From the NCBI GenBank assembly GCA_016630955.3, contig CM049994.1, forward strand, positions 1,240,001-1,304,000: a DNA stretch of 64,000 bases. The letters are read 5' to 3'. This stretch comes from Didymella arachidicola. Lineage: Eukaryota; Ascomycota; Dothideomycetes; Pleosporales; Didymellaceae. The position numbers and the translations under genes are program-made. Within the stretch, counting starts at the first letter, position 1. Every line of letters starts with the position of its first letter. The notes beneath the pieces were generated by a model. It worked only from the letters and a program-made list of their open reading frames with translations. It did not search any database and was not told the origin of the DNA. Positions 31,953 to 43,642 of this stretch are shown in pieces.

Positions 31953-32911
31953 ATCCTCACGCCGACCCTCGTTGACGACCCATGGCGATGTGTGTTACAC
32001 CATAGTGTGCCGTGTTTCCCAATGGGGGATGAGGAAGCTGTTCCCTCTGGTCTTCGATGGATGCGATCGTTTGAGCTCTGGTAGACGCCGTTCTGACTAG
32101 GATGGGTGCTGGTGGCCCAATGTGCTTCTCAAGCTTCTTGTACAAGGATCCTAAAGGTTGCGATTGAGTCGCACTGACGAGATGATTGATACCCATTGAA
32201 TCAGGACTTGCTTGTCTGGGGTCGTGGTTCTGGTTGCTTTACTCAACCATATGTACGGTTCTTCATATTTATGATCGAGGTCCACACCCAAAAGTTGTTG
32301 CAGCTTTCACGTACACACATAATCTCTCTCTTCCATGCATAACAGAAGTGGGATGGTCACGTCACTTCAATCAATTAAATATGGCTGCACGAAATGGAGT
32401 TGCTGCCCTACGTGGTACGAGCACTGCTATACACTCGACAATGAAGGCCTCAAGATGGCAATGTATTTGCATGCAATCAAGCTCAATACGACCGAGATTG
32501 GGTTCTGGCATTCTAAAAGCCCGTGTAACACAACCCCACACATGGGGAGCAATACACTGCTGTGCTACCATGACTATAGCATTACACAGGAGAAATATTT
32601 TCAGCTCGCATCTTGTGATGAGACCGGAGCAAAAGCCATCAGCTTAGCCAACGCAATGTGACGAGCCACGCATACAGCATACATAACCGCCGTGAGCTCA
32701 AGGCATGGTTGCACACTAGTGCATACAGAACGGCAATGCAAGTGACCGTCGCTAGTCAGGCGCTCCACCGGCAAAGCCATGTGGCCCGGATGGCCCGCCA
32801 ATGCTGCTGCCTTGTTGGTGGGCGGCCTGAGGTCCTGGGAGTGGCAAGAATCCCGTTCCCCAGAAACCTGGAACATCAACACCGCCATTTGCAACCAGTG
32901 TCGAGCACATC
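31953..32911. other. Intergenic RRM gene - S33 hydrolase
   Basis: AT-richer than the flanking genes. A few frames of 60-150 codons in several phases, none with recognisable sequence. No repeats noted. Confidence 0.5.
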
Positions 32912-35469
32912 ATGAAGAGTTGGAATGGGCATGGTGACACACCTCCTGCGCCGCGGCGGGCTCCTGCAGGCAATCGCTTCCTTACCGCGGTCTTCGTTAG
33001 CCTCATCATCATCGCTGGATGGGACACCATCGTCCCCAGCGTCAAGCATCATTTCATTCCAGAGCCTAGCAAACAGCCACAAACGGGAGCTGATGACGCC
33101 TCGAAACCGTTTGAATGGTCTCAGGTACGTGTTGAGCATTCCTAAGCATCAACAATGAGGGGAGGCTCTAAGAACCCTTTGCCCTTCATCTCCATCTGAT
33201 TAGATCGGAGAATAGCATTCTTGAACGCCAGCAACATAACGAAAAGTAAAACGTCGCTTTGAGGAACTCGATTGCAGCATATGCAACAACGATGGACGCA
33301 TGAAAAGTCTGATGAAGATTGGGGGCCTGAACAACGCACCCTCGAAAGGGAAGCCGGTTAACATTCCGGCACCTGGATGTAGATTCTCCGCGGCAACGCA
33401 ACTGAGAGCGGAGACCAGCAACCGTCGAGACTCCAACCTGCAGCATCACCTCGCTAACTGAGCATTTCCCCCCTGACACATCGTGACCCTTGATCATCGA
33501 TTGCTCAATGGTCAAATTACAGCATGACTGACTGCTAGATAGATTGCTCCCAAGAAGCATCTCGAGTTCCATAAGTGCTTCGACAAGTTTAAATGTGCGA
33601 AATTGAGTCTCCCTCTCGATTACTTCGACAGCACCAATGGGACCTACTTAGACAGCACAATCAGCGTCGCCATCACGAAGCTGCCTGCACAGGTGCCAAT
33701 AGATGATCCTCGATATGGAGGCCCAATCCTGCTCAATCCAGGTGGCCCTGGAGGTCCTGGAGCATCGTTCGCTCTTGCGATAGGGGAGACGATACAGTGG
33801 GTTGTTGATTCAGCCTCTGGTCCCGCAGAGTCAGCTACAGAGGCTCGATACTTTGACATCATCGGATTCGATCCCCGCGGGATTGGCGAGACAGAGCCGT
33901 CCGCAACCTGTATATCTGATCCCGCTGCAGCATGGTCCTGGAGATTGCGAGAGTCCGAAGAAGGCATCTTAGGCAGCTCAGACGCTGCACTTGGTCGACT
34001 ATGGTCTAAAACTCATGCTTTCGGCTCATCATGCAAGCTGGCCATGGACGCTGAAGATGGCCCGGACATCAAGCAGTTCATGACCACTGCTTTCGTCGCT
34101 CGAGACATGCTGGAGATTGTCGAGCGCCATGCTGAGTATAATGCGCACCAGACTGCTCAAGCTACTCACAACATGGGGAAACGTGCTCGCTGCTCCAGTA
34201 CCGCGCTGGCACGCTACCTTCCGGGAGAAACCAAGCTGCAGTACTGGGGCTTCTCTTATGGGACTTTACTCGGCTCTACTTTTGCTTCTATGTTCCCTGA
34301 TCGTGTTGGACGGATAGTGCTCGATGGTGTCGTCAACGAATGGGATTACCATCACTCCTTGGGCAACGGCAGCTTGGTTGACAACGAGAAGGCCATGGAG
34401 TCTTTCTACTCTTATTGTCTGAACTCTGAATACGCGAACTGTCCGTTGAGAGGCAATGCTACCACCACTGCAGAGATTAAGAACCACAGCGACAGGATTT
34501 TGAAGGGGCTCTACCATAATCCTTTCGTTCTCAGCTCAGCAGAGGGTCCGGAAGTCATCACTTATGTAAGGAACGACCCTCTACGTGCATCGCACTGCTG
34601 ACTTTTGCAAGTCCGACATTAAGTCAGTTATCTTCAGCTGCATCTACCAGCCTCAACTCAGCTTCAAGCTCCTCGGCATCCTTTTGTCACAAATCGAGCA
34701 AGGCGATGGCGATCTAATTGACATGATGTCGAACCCTTTCCGACTTACGCATACGCTCTCGTGTGGCATCAATGGGACAGTCGACCCTCAGCTTTCTGGC
34801 ATTACCGATGTTCCAACCTTTGCTATCCTATGCGCAGACGGCGTCGACCAGTCAAACCTCACGATTGAAGGTTTCGCCGAGTACTGGCACCTTTTGCAGA
34901 GCATGTCTTCCGCTGCTGGTGACATATGGTCATCCCTACTGATGAAATGTGCCGCGTGGAAGATCCGGGCCAACTACAAATTCGACGGGCCGTACGGCGG
35001 TAATACCAGTCACCCGATTCTCTTTGTCAGCAATACAGCCGATCCAGTAACACCGCTGAAAAGCGGAAGGATCATGCACTCCAAGTTTCCCAACAGCGGA
35101 CTTCTCGTGAATGACCAGGCTGGCCATTGCTCATTCTCAACCACCAACCTGTGCGCCTATGAGAAGATCAGGACGTACTTCCAGACAGGCAAGCTTCCGA
35201 CGCCGAATTCGATGTGTATACCTCCACCGAGTGCGTATTCGCTCAACTCCACAGATCCAAACTCGCCGTTCTACGATCCTTCGCTAGGTAGTGGCACACG
35301 TATTATCCAAGACTTGGAAATTACCGCACAGCAGCAGACAATGCGAAAAGCAGTAAAGAATGTGCAGCATGTGTTCGCTAAGAACGAGATCTTCGGGATC
35401 ACGAGACTGTTCGGGAATTCAAAGGCAGCGAAGATCCAAAGGATAGCGAGTGCTAACTACCTAGACTGA
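32912..35469 (+). CDS. Membrane-anchored alpha/beta hydrolase, TAP-like peptidase S33 family
   Basis: Serine hydrolase related to tripeptidyl/prolyl aminopeptidases. Exons 32912-33124, 33543-34565, 34612-35469; 697 aa. N-terminus short and cytosolic, then a signal-anchor helix (FLTAVFVSLIIIAGW). Catalytic fold: oxyanion segment LLNPGGPGGPGAS, DIIGFDPRGIGETEP, nucleophile elbow WGFSYGTLLGS, acid loop NTADPVTPLKSG, and His in DQAGHCSFS, followed by the C-terminal TAP-like domain. The sequence FEWSQ joins directly to IAPKKHLEFHKCF as in relatives, so the 418-nt first intron is real but eight times longer than its neighbours. Several N-x-S/T sites and Cys residues fit an extracellular or lumenal catalytic domain. 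Substrate unknown. Confidence 0.88.
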
Positions 35470-36650
35470 TCGCCGGGCCAATGTTCTGGTTCCGTGTTGG
35501 TTTGAACTTGGGCCATCTTTCGTTATTATGGTCACAATGAGTCTCCAGCTCGTCTTCAGTCGTACGTTTCTTAACCTTGCTCAAGTTTGCTCCCTCTGAC
35601 CAACGAACTCTTCATTCATGAGTCCATCACAGGAGCGCTCGCCCAACAATAAATACTTGTCGATTTCTCTTGCACTATATGCTGATCTTGCAAGCCCAAG
35701 AACAGCTGTTGAGTCCTCTATTCTCATGCAGATAGGACCCATCGCCAGACAGCCTTCCCTTGTGGTGAAGGACCGCTTATCCTTTGTGTATTGTATACGA
35801 CTACGATATATGCATGGGCTCGGTGCGAGGGTCGCTCTTCGCTGTTCATCGCTCAAATTCGTCCTGCCAAGTCGCAGCCTGTTGGCAACCCCGCTGCGAT
35901 GCATTATCCGGAAGGATCGTGGGCGGGCGACTGCCGCTCGTCTCTCCGCACTTGTGTATCGGGCTTGCCGGATTTCATCATGTGGGCACCAAAGATGAGG
36001 CTCTGCGGCCACACCTAACCATCTCCGTTGCTGATTGCGCGTGTACCTTGTGGTTAACACCACTTGTTAATGCGAGTTTATCGGAAGAATCAGTTCCCTC
36101 CAGTCGCCATTGTTTGGATCGAAACGCTGCTTGTGGCCATTTCCCCGACAAGGCTAGCGGTTCGGCACTTGGCCTGGTCGGGACCTTCAAGAGGCTGGCG
36201 GTTGAGAGCAGAGCCTTGTCGCATGAATATTGAAATCCTGGCGGCTAAACCGGAAGGTTGGTCTCATAAATGAGACGGCCTTCAAGTGCTGGATGGAGTG
36301 TTTCTCTCAATCTCATGGGGCGAGGCAGACATCCAATTGACTTCGCTGAAGCGCGGACAAAGCATTGGAATATAGTAAGCATGCCAACAGAGATATATGG
36401 AAGGGGGTAGTGAGGGAAAGAAGATCGACAGTGAGGTCTTGTTCGGCTGACACCAGTGCAGTTGCGTGATCAAAAGCAATCCTAGGCACACGGCTTGGAT
36501 TAGCCCCAATCCCTCGAAGCGGGGTCTGCAGTAGACTATATGCACTTGATGCATGTGCTCGTATCATGAACTTATCAAAGGGCCACAGAACATCTGCATA
36601 AGTAGCACCAAGGACACGTTCATCCATCTCTTCTTTCAACATATTCAAAA
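35470..36650. other. Intergenic hydrolase - dioxygenase
   Basis: About 1.2 kb without a supported gene. Frames of up to 160 codons overlap each other on both strands and carry no recognisable motif. Confidence 0.5.
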
Positions 36651-38103
36651 ATGGCCACTGTTGATCCCCGTTCCAATCTGGACTATTACGCAGCAAAGCT
36701 GTATCACGAACATACTTCTGGTTTGCGAAAGGACACCAATGATTCTGGAGCACTGATTTCGCAGCGCTTCCCTTCGCGCTACACAGGCGAACGAGTATGG
36801 AATGGTGCAGATATGGCCTTGAAACAGGACCAATGGATCACTGTCATGTCCGAAGATGATAAGTACCAATTGCTGAAAGCACTGAATCAATTTAAAGGTA
36901 CTTGAAGAACATCCTAGGCCAGTTGCCTTGGTTCAATGCTCATGGTTGACAGAGATGAACCTTGAGCCTGGCGACCTCACCACAGAAACCTTCCCATTAC
37001 CAACAGATCTGCGTGTCCGACTGAAGAATATATCCCGTGATTGCTACAGTGGTCGCGGATTCGGTATTCTTCGCGGACTCCCTGGCGACTCGTTGACGAA
37101 GGAAGACAGAATCCTGCTTTTTGGTGGCGTGTCTTGCCATGTAGCACCAGAACGAGGTTTTCAAGACAAGGCTAGGACGACAGTAACTTGTAGGTGGTTC
37201 TCAATCGCTTCAATTCTTTGGTAAAGTACCATCTGCTCATTGCTCCTGCTTCTAGGTCATGTCATCAGCGAGGATAGTCGTCCTGGGGCGAAGGAACACA
37301 ATCTGAAGCCAGCCTTCACGAATGGACGATTGGTAAGCACAACCTGTTAGTGTATAAAATACTTTTTCTGATCAACCATGCTAGGCATTTCATACAGATC
37401 TTGGCGACATACTTGCGCTGTACAGCATTGCCGTTGCCGCCACAGGTGGCAACACAGTCATAGCAAGCTCTTCGCAGATCTACAATGAGCTTGCCGACGC
37501 ACGACCGGATCTGCTTGAGGAGTTGAAGAAGCCCTGGGTCTTCTACCAGTCAGGACCATCCTCGTTCTAAGCATTTTCACGTCACTGATTCTGAGCAGAT
37601 CACAAGACTACGACACCGATGGCACGCCGCTGATCACCAATGCTGTCGATGACAAGTTGGTCTTTCAGTTCTCCAGATTACCCATCACAGGCTTCAGAGG
37701 TAATGTGAAGAATGAAAGCATTCCGGCCCCGTCCTCAGTACGCCTTGAGGCTATGAACTTGATCGAGGAGTTGGCATGGAAGAATGGCTTTGCCTTACCC
37801 TGCCAGGCTGGAGATGTCGCCTTCATCAACAACTTGTGTATGATGCATGGTCGAACAGCTTTCGATCTCGACGGAGATGGCAATGCGCTCTTGTCCAGTC
37901 GACATCTCGTCAAGCTCATGTTGAGAGACCCTGACTTGGCTTGGAAGCTGCCAGAGTCCCTCGAGTGGTTGCCGGAACGTATCTATGGACCGAATCAGAC
38001 TGATGGAACAAGGATTGAGAAATGGCAGCTGAGCGTTGAGATAGGTGACTATCTTCCAGATGGACATGTCTGGGCTGGTACGGGGGGTTTCGCAAATGGC
38101 TGA
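36651..38103 (+). CDS. TauD/TfdA-like Fe(II)/2-oxoglutarate dioxygenase
   Basis: Five exons: 36651-36897, 36953-37189, 37256-37332, 37385-37548, 37599-38103; 409 aa; all introns GT-AG of 50-66 nt and frames close. The fold is identified by the metal-site HxD in AFHTDLGDILALYS, the distal His in NNLCMMHGRTAF, and the co-substrate Arg region RHLVKLMLRDPDLAW, plus GFGILRGLPGD in the N-terminal part. This arrangement is typical of fungal TauD-domain proteins, which hydroxylate or desaturate small molecules; the substrate cannot be read. Neighbours are an S33 hydrolase, a zinc-cluster regulator (convergent) and a GNAT gene. Intact. Confidence 0.88.
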
Positions 38104-38286
38104 GTGGATGATTTGTTCGGTGTCCTCATCTCCTTCTAAGTCAGACTGTAGCGTCAATGTTAGTGACCTTTGTCTTCCAATTCGTACAGGCAAAAAAGAT
38201 TCGACTTTGCATCCATGTCAAGTGGGGGTGATGGCGCTGCTTTGGCTTTCTCCGTTGCTTCTGCATTTTTACTGTACCAGGACGCC

Positions 38287-38326
38287 GACTTTTCGACTTT
38301 TCGACTTTTCGACTTTTCGACTGTTC
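38287..38326. repeat. 8-bp tandem repeat, GACTTTTC x5
   Basis: Four exact copies of GACTTTTC and one GACTGTTC, ending 5 bp from the stop codon of the minus-strand regulator gene and in its 3' flank. Confidence 0.9.
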
Positions 38327-38331
38327 GAGTC

Positions 38332-40634
38332 TCAATCTACGGAGGAGGAGAGGAAGTCTTCCTCGGTAAAGTCGTCAATCTCGCCATTGTGAGGAATATT
38401 GCCTTTCCACTCCGGGTCCAGCATTTGGTAACACCAGTAACCGTCTTCTTCATACATCACGAGTTTCTGCCAGTTGCGGATCTTCTCTCCTGTGAATTAC
38501 AAAGATTAGCCAGTGGTCAATCCGTGGGATGGGATACACAAACTTTGCTCTGGTCTTTGACGAGCATATTCACGCCGAAGGGTCTGCACGTATGTCTTCT
38601 GCCCAGACGTCCAATTCCTGGTGTTTGGATGGTGTTCGTCATAGTTCTCCAAAGTAACATAGGGGATCGGGCCAGCGCACATATAGTGGTAGTATGAGAG
38701 CATAGTCTTGCACGTTTGGATGTAATCATGGGTAAGTGTACCGTGGCGGTTACCTGACTGATCGAGAAATTAGTGTGCTGAGGATTTAGCTTCGCAATTG
38801 ATTACGACTTCGCATACCTTGAGCCCCTTCTCCGTCGTCTGCGTTATCATATCTTTGCTGATCCATCCGACATTCGACATCATGATAAAGATGGCGAAAT
38901 GGATCTCCAGCCAGTTCTCAGACCGGCGTTCGTCAATCTTTGCTTTCAAGTTTCTCAAGAAACGATCGGTGATAGGATCTAGAAGATCCTTTATCACGAT
39001 CTCGTCCAGCTGTGTATCCATGATCGGTGTCACTGGCACGAAGTCATTATAACGGTGACCCTTCTCGTAGATAGCCTCGGCTCCCATTTGGTATGCCCCG
39101 AGGGCGATGCGCCATGGTCTCTCAATGAATCTGGCTGCAACCCAAATATTGAAAGCGTCTGCGATGAGACTAGACTTTGGTTCTATCAGCCCTATTGAAA
39201 GTAAACGCGCACATTTGTGACCTACCTTGCCAAAAGGATCGTATCGGGAAGCCGCTTCAAACGTAGCCCAGATCAAGCGACTCGAGCTTGGAACCAGTCT
39301 GTTGAGGTAGGCTGACCGAGCATTGATGAGGAAGTCATAGATGGCTTCACGTGCACCAGCTCGATCGCTGATGAAAAAGGGAGGCATCTCGTGACGACGT
39401 CTGTTCCCAGCTTGGTCAGTCCAGATATATGCTGTTCTGTCGTTGGGTCCCGGATCAAATCTTGCCACCGCGAGATGAAGGTATACTTCTTCCCCGAAAT
39501 CCTGCGTCAAGGTTACGGTAGCCTGCTGATCATATCTACGGATCAGCTTTTGCTTAGCAGTCACCCACTTTGCGAGTTCATCATTGATCAGAGGGCCTAG
39601 CAAAGTCAGAGATATGACGCAGACCTCGACTGAATGATTCACCTCTTCGATGAAGACGAAGGCCGCAAAGTTCGACATGTATACATGGTTGATTTGTCGG
39701 CTTCGTTCCCTGTTTGTCGAGAAAGTTCTGAAATATACTCAGGCAGCGGTCGCAAGGCGCGAATCGGCCTTTTGATCTGTTGCACTGGACACCAACGTCA
39801 ACTCGGCACAAGTGGCCAAAGGAAAGAAGTGCGTACGCCCTGTTTTCTCTTTGCACATGTTATACAGGCGCCGCCCTCTTGTCGAGTCCTTCTAGTGACT
39901 GTTTGTTGTACCTGGGTTGCATGTGCGCGAACAGCCTGATCACGACCGAAAACATGCTCGATACCTGCAGGTTTACCATCTGAATCACGTTTGATCGATG
40001 TTCGAGGGGCCTAGTGTTCGAATCAGTAAACTCGAAGCTGCCGATGAGGCCAGCAGGATATCCTTACTACATTAGATATGAGGACATTGAACCGTTTCTC
40101 GACTGCCTTTGGCTTCAACTTCTTGACGGTCGAGTCAGCCACACGGTCATGGTGTAGTTTTGAAGTTTTCGACGTGAACATAACATCGTATGGCACAATT
40201 TGCAGTGTCCTTTGGTGTACATTGAAGGCTTGTTCATCAATCCCGTCCACCGCCGATAGAGGAAAGAATCCGCCGGAGCGGCGTGGATCCCTTGACGAGG
40301 GGACAGTAGTAGATGTCCCAGTCCCAACAAAGGAACGGCCGGGGATGCGCTTGTTTGTAACATGCTCAAGGCTTAATTGATGGGGTACACGTAAACCACG
40401 CGTACAATTCTGTTGAGCCTGGGGGTTGTACGGGGTTTGCCCCGGCGCTAACGAAGGTAGACCGAGCTCTGACGGATCTTCCAGGTTAACACTGTGATGG
40501 TAAGAGTTTTGTGTCCGAAAGCGGTCATCAAAATCGTTGTGCCCGTCAGTCGCGTAACTTGGAAACACCAACCCATCCTGATGCATGCCATTCGATGCAG
40601 GCTGAACCTTAGCCCATTTTCGAGGAACGTACAT
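38332..40634 (-). pseudogene. Zn2Cys6-type fungal transcription regulator, zinc-cluster region apparently frame-broken
   Basis: Exons (minus strand) 40634-40068, 40010 to about 39643 (with a frame break inside), 39596-38818, 38757-38544, 38489-38332; introns of 46-60 nt, GT-AG. The N-terminal 190 residues are Ser/Pro/Gln-rich. The DNA-binding region reads GGACITCAKRKQ (about 39868-39840) and, in another frame, CRVDVGVQCNRSK...PCDRCL (about 39810-39750), then PCIHVELCGLRLHRRGPL. The two halves fit a Zn2Cys6 cluster but are separated by 31 nt with no usable splice pair, and the first frame stops at once. The C-terminal part (PLINDELAKW..., RPWRIALGAYQMG, NWLEIHFAIFIMM) resembles fungal regulators. 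Either a recent frameshift/insertion, a tiny unusual intron, or an assembly error. Start at the first ATG, uncertain. Confidence 0.6.
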
Positions 40635-41145
40635 GGTGTGACCTGAGAAGGCCGATGTACTGGAACAGTAAGAGGTGACGACTTGGTACCGCAGACGAGG
40701 AATCCCGCCCTTGGTACACTGCACTATCAGCTCTTTCCTCGATGGATGTGTTATGGGCTATATGGAGTATGTGGCTGTGTATTGTACTTGGATAACTACA
40801 CCAATCATCTGTTCGGCTGCCCAAAGAGGTAATCGGGGTTGAACCGAAAGAGGAAATCGGCAACCCTTGCGTCAGGCTGACCAGGCTGAGTCGTCGAAAA
40901 GTTTCGGCTCAGGCAGCGAACATAAGGTCACAGCCCTTACATACATAAGCGCGAGGCACAATTCAATCCATGCTATTGCAATCGAAACTGGCTCTATCAC
41001 GATTCCGCGAGTACTTTTGCTTCCATTGACCCACTGGGTTTCTTCGCTGCGTCCTGCCAATTCTCTGCTCGGCTGGTCCCAGGCTGCTTCGTTCACCGTT
41101 GCGAAACCTCTTTTGCACTAGCTTAGGCTTCGCGCTGCAGGTGCA
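40635..41145. other. Divergent promoter region, regulator / GNAT
   Basis: Shared upstream space of two divergent genes. No other feature recognised. Confidence 0.5.
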
Positions 41146-41890
41146 ATGGGAGGAGGACCCCATGGGCCCATATGCGGGCCGCTTTCAGTGCGCACTGCCA
41201 CCAAGGCTGACCTCGAGGCCATCACGAACATTATTTGCACAGGTTTCCCTGATGATCCAGGTTGCGATTACAAGTTCCCACATCGTTGTGAGTATCAAGA
41301 AGACTTTCGAAAATGGACAACGGTGGAATATGAAAAGTACATCGAGCAGCCAGAGAAGTTCGTGGTGCACGTTGTTGATGCGCCCTTCACCGGAGAAGGT
41401 GGGGCATCATTTAGCGAGCCAATCGCGATTGGTGTTTGGGACACCGCTGTGCTTACTAAGTCGTCCGGTGGAGGTAATACGTCTTCTCACTTCTCACTTT
41501 GCCACCACAAGCGTTCGAGACCTGACTAGTCCTCTAGGTTGTGGTGTCGCAGTACGCCGAGATGCAAGTGCTGAGCACATGAAGGCGTACAGCCAAGCAA
41601 TACGCCGTAGCTTCAGGAACAACTTCGCAAAGTACGGGAAGCGTCAGCTGCGCTTGTGGATGCTCGTCGTCCATCCTTGTTATCGTCGTCGTGGAGCTGG
41701 TACGTTATTGTGCAAGTGGGGCGAAAGCGAAGCCAGGCGAAGAGGCCGTTGGATGTTGACGCTTGAAGCAAGTCCGATGGGTAAGCTACTGTACCTACAC
41801 CTTGGATACAAGCAAGTTGGTACCGAGATAGCTCAGATCGAAAGCGGAGACGAAAAGGTTGAAATATTCTCATTGGAGAAAAGAACATAA
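41146..41890 (+). CDS. GNAT-family N-acetyltransferase
   Basis: Exons 41146-41473 and 41538-41890; the 64-nt intron (GTAATA...CCTCTAG, branch CCTGAC) splits a Gly codon. 226 aa. N-terminal strand LSVRTATKADLEAITNI, then the acetyl-CoA binding motif A: LRLWMLVVHPCYRRRGAGTL, with the Q/R-x-x-G-x-G/A signature RRRGAG. Motif B follows: LEASPMGKLLYLHLGYKQVG, the usual ASPxGxxLYxxLGF pattern of fungal small-molecule GNATs. Acetyl acceptor unknown. It is divergent from the zinc-cluster regulator, so co-regulation is possible but unproven. Confidence 0.88.
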
Positions 41891-43642
41891 TATAAACATC
41901 TAGCATTGAAATCAGACAACTTGCGCTGAATTTGCGATCCAAAAAATCCGCTCATGTATGGTAATTTGAGTCCGATCGGTTTCACTGAGATAGCGAGCCA
42001 ACATCATACACCTCTCCTGCTCTGCAAGCTCCTGGAGCTGCGCTCGAGGGCCGCTCTGCAACGGGTACTGGCCCCGTGAAGCCACAGGACTCGACTGCGG
42101 TGATTCGCGTGAGGAGATTAGACTGGAAAAAGTGAACGATGTCTCGCTTGGAGACTTTGCCCAAGCTCCAATCTCTGCCAGCTCGACATGACTGACTATG
42201 GGTGCTGACAGTGTGCTGGGGAAGAATTAGTGACAGAACTATCACAATGGGCGAATGCGCACGTACCTGGCGTGAGCTTGCGATGCCCTCATCTTCGAGT
42301 CCCTAACTTCACAAGTCCCTGCCTCAAAGCCGCGCGCCTTGGTCTTGTACGTTACCATTCCGGATTTTCGGAGGAATGAATTGAAACAATGTGTCTTTGT
42401 TCCTCCTTGAATTTGTTGTATCGACCTCTTATACCTCGAGAGCACCCTTTGTATGCTTGGTGTACTCCTTTGAGAAATCGGGAACACCTCCAGCAACGTG
42501 GTACGTCGACGAAGCCAGAGTAAACTAGACAGGAGTCTTGCAGTAAGCTTTTAGCATTCAAGCTCGGCCCCATCACTCCCGATTTCCCAAAAATTCGACC
42601 TAGCTTGAAACCAACCTCATTTGAGAATTGAGTAGAAACCAGGTTCGATCCATACTGGTTGGGCGGCGGCAAAATTGTAATATGGAGTCTTGTTCGCGAC
42701 CATAAACATACGTTTTCGTGCTATTGACATTCCCGATATCCTTTCTGGATCTAGTGTCCGTGACTTTGCCATAAAGGGTTATCGTGGAGCGAGATCCAGA
42801 AAGGGCAATCGGGGTAGAAGCTTGCTTCCACGGCCGACTATTCTGACTGCTTCCTCAGATAAGCAGCGATTGGTAATGCTTATAATGAGAGACCCACTTT
42901 GAGAAATGCATTCTCTCTTGGTCTTCGCGGCCTCCTTTGCTTCGATCGTACTGCTTGCCAGAACTGGTGGCCAATAGAAGAGGCCCCACACTTCAGTGCT
43001 CGCGGGGTTGGGTATGACTTCCTCATGATTGTGTACTGAGGTTAAGATATCCTGTACTCGGAAGAGCTTAGCTTGTTACGGCCTTGTTGCAGTGTATCCA
43101 TAGTCGCAAGCGAGGGAAGAACGGATAGCCAAGATCATGTCGGCCGTAGAAGTGCGATAACGCAAAAGTCGAGCGCGAACGGGTGTTTATGAACAAGCAG
43201 CTGCACCCTTATGCATTTCTTGCTCACTCAAGCTCAGCCTGATCCAACATTAATCATTTGCCTGTTTTGTGCAGTGATACCCCATGCGCCTTTTTTGCCC
43301 TTCACACTCCTTGCTTTCATTCGTGGGGTCGAACCGGCAGACACCGACCAAGCTTCGATGGGAGCTATATTCCTGCATTTTACCGGCAAATCGCACGCGC
43401 GTGTTCGCGGATGTGGTACATAAACCTGCCGGATACAGCGGCGTTGGCGCATACGGCGGATCAGGAAGTCTTAGCCCCCAAGAGCTGTACTACAGCTTTG
43501 AGCTGCATACAGATTTTTTGTCCGTTGTCCACCAGCCTGACTTCTGAGCGACAGTAATCTATAATAGCACCATTTCAGATAAGACCTTCCAAGGCTTTTC
43601 CAGATGGCCACACAGATTGGTCGAATTAAGATAATCAACTCA
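41891..43642. other. Intergenic GNAT - FAN1 (about 1.75 kb)
   Basis: Several frames of 70-110 codons, none recognisable. The right end is the 3' flank of FAN1. No repeat, tRNA or TE sequence detected by eye. Confidence 0.5.

Noticed and set aside
39180..39245. Possible extra intron in the regulator gene (GTAGGT...GATAG)
   Set aside because: The splice would shift the frame, while reading through stays open and joins sensible sequence.
42635..42665. GGTTCGATCC, another B-box-like motif
   Set aside because: The flanking bases do not form a 5-bp T stem and no cloverleaf can be drawn.
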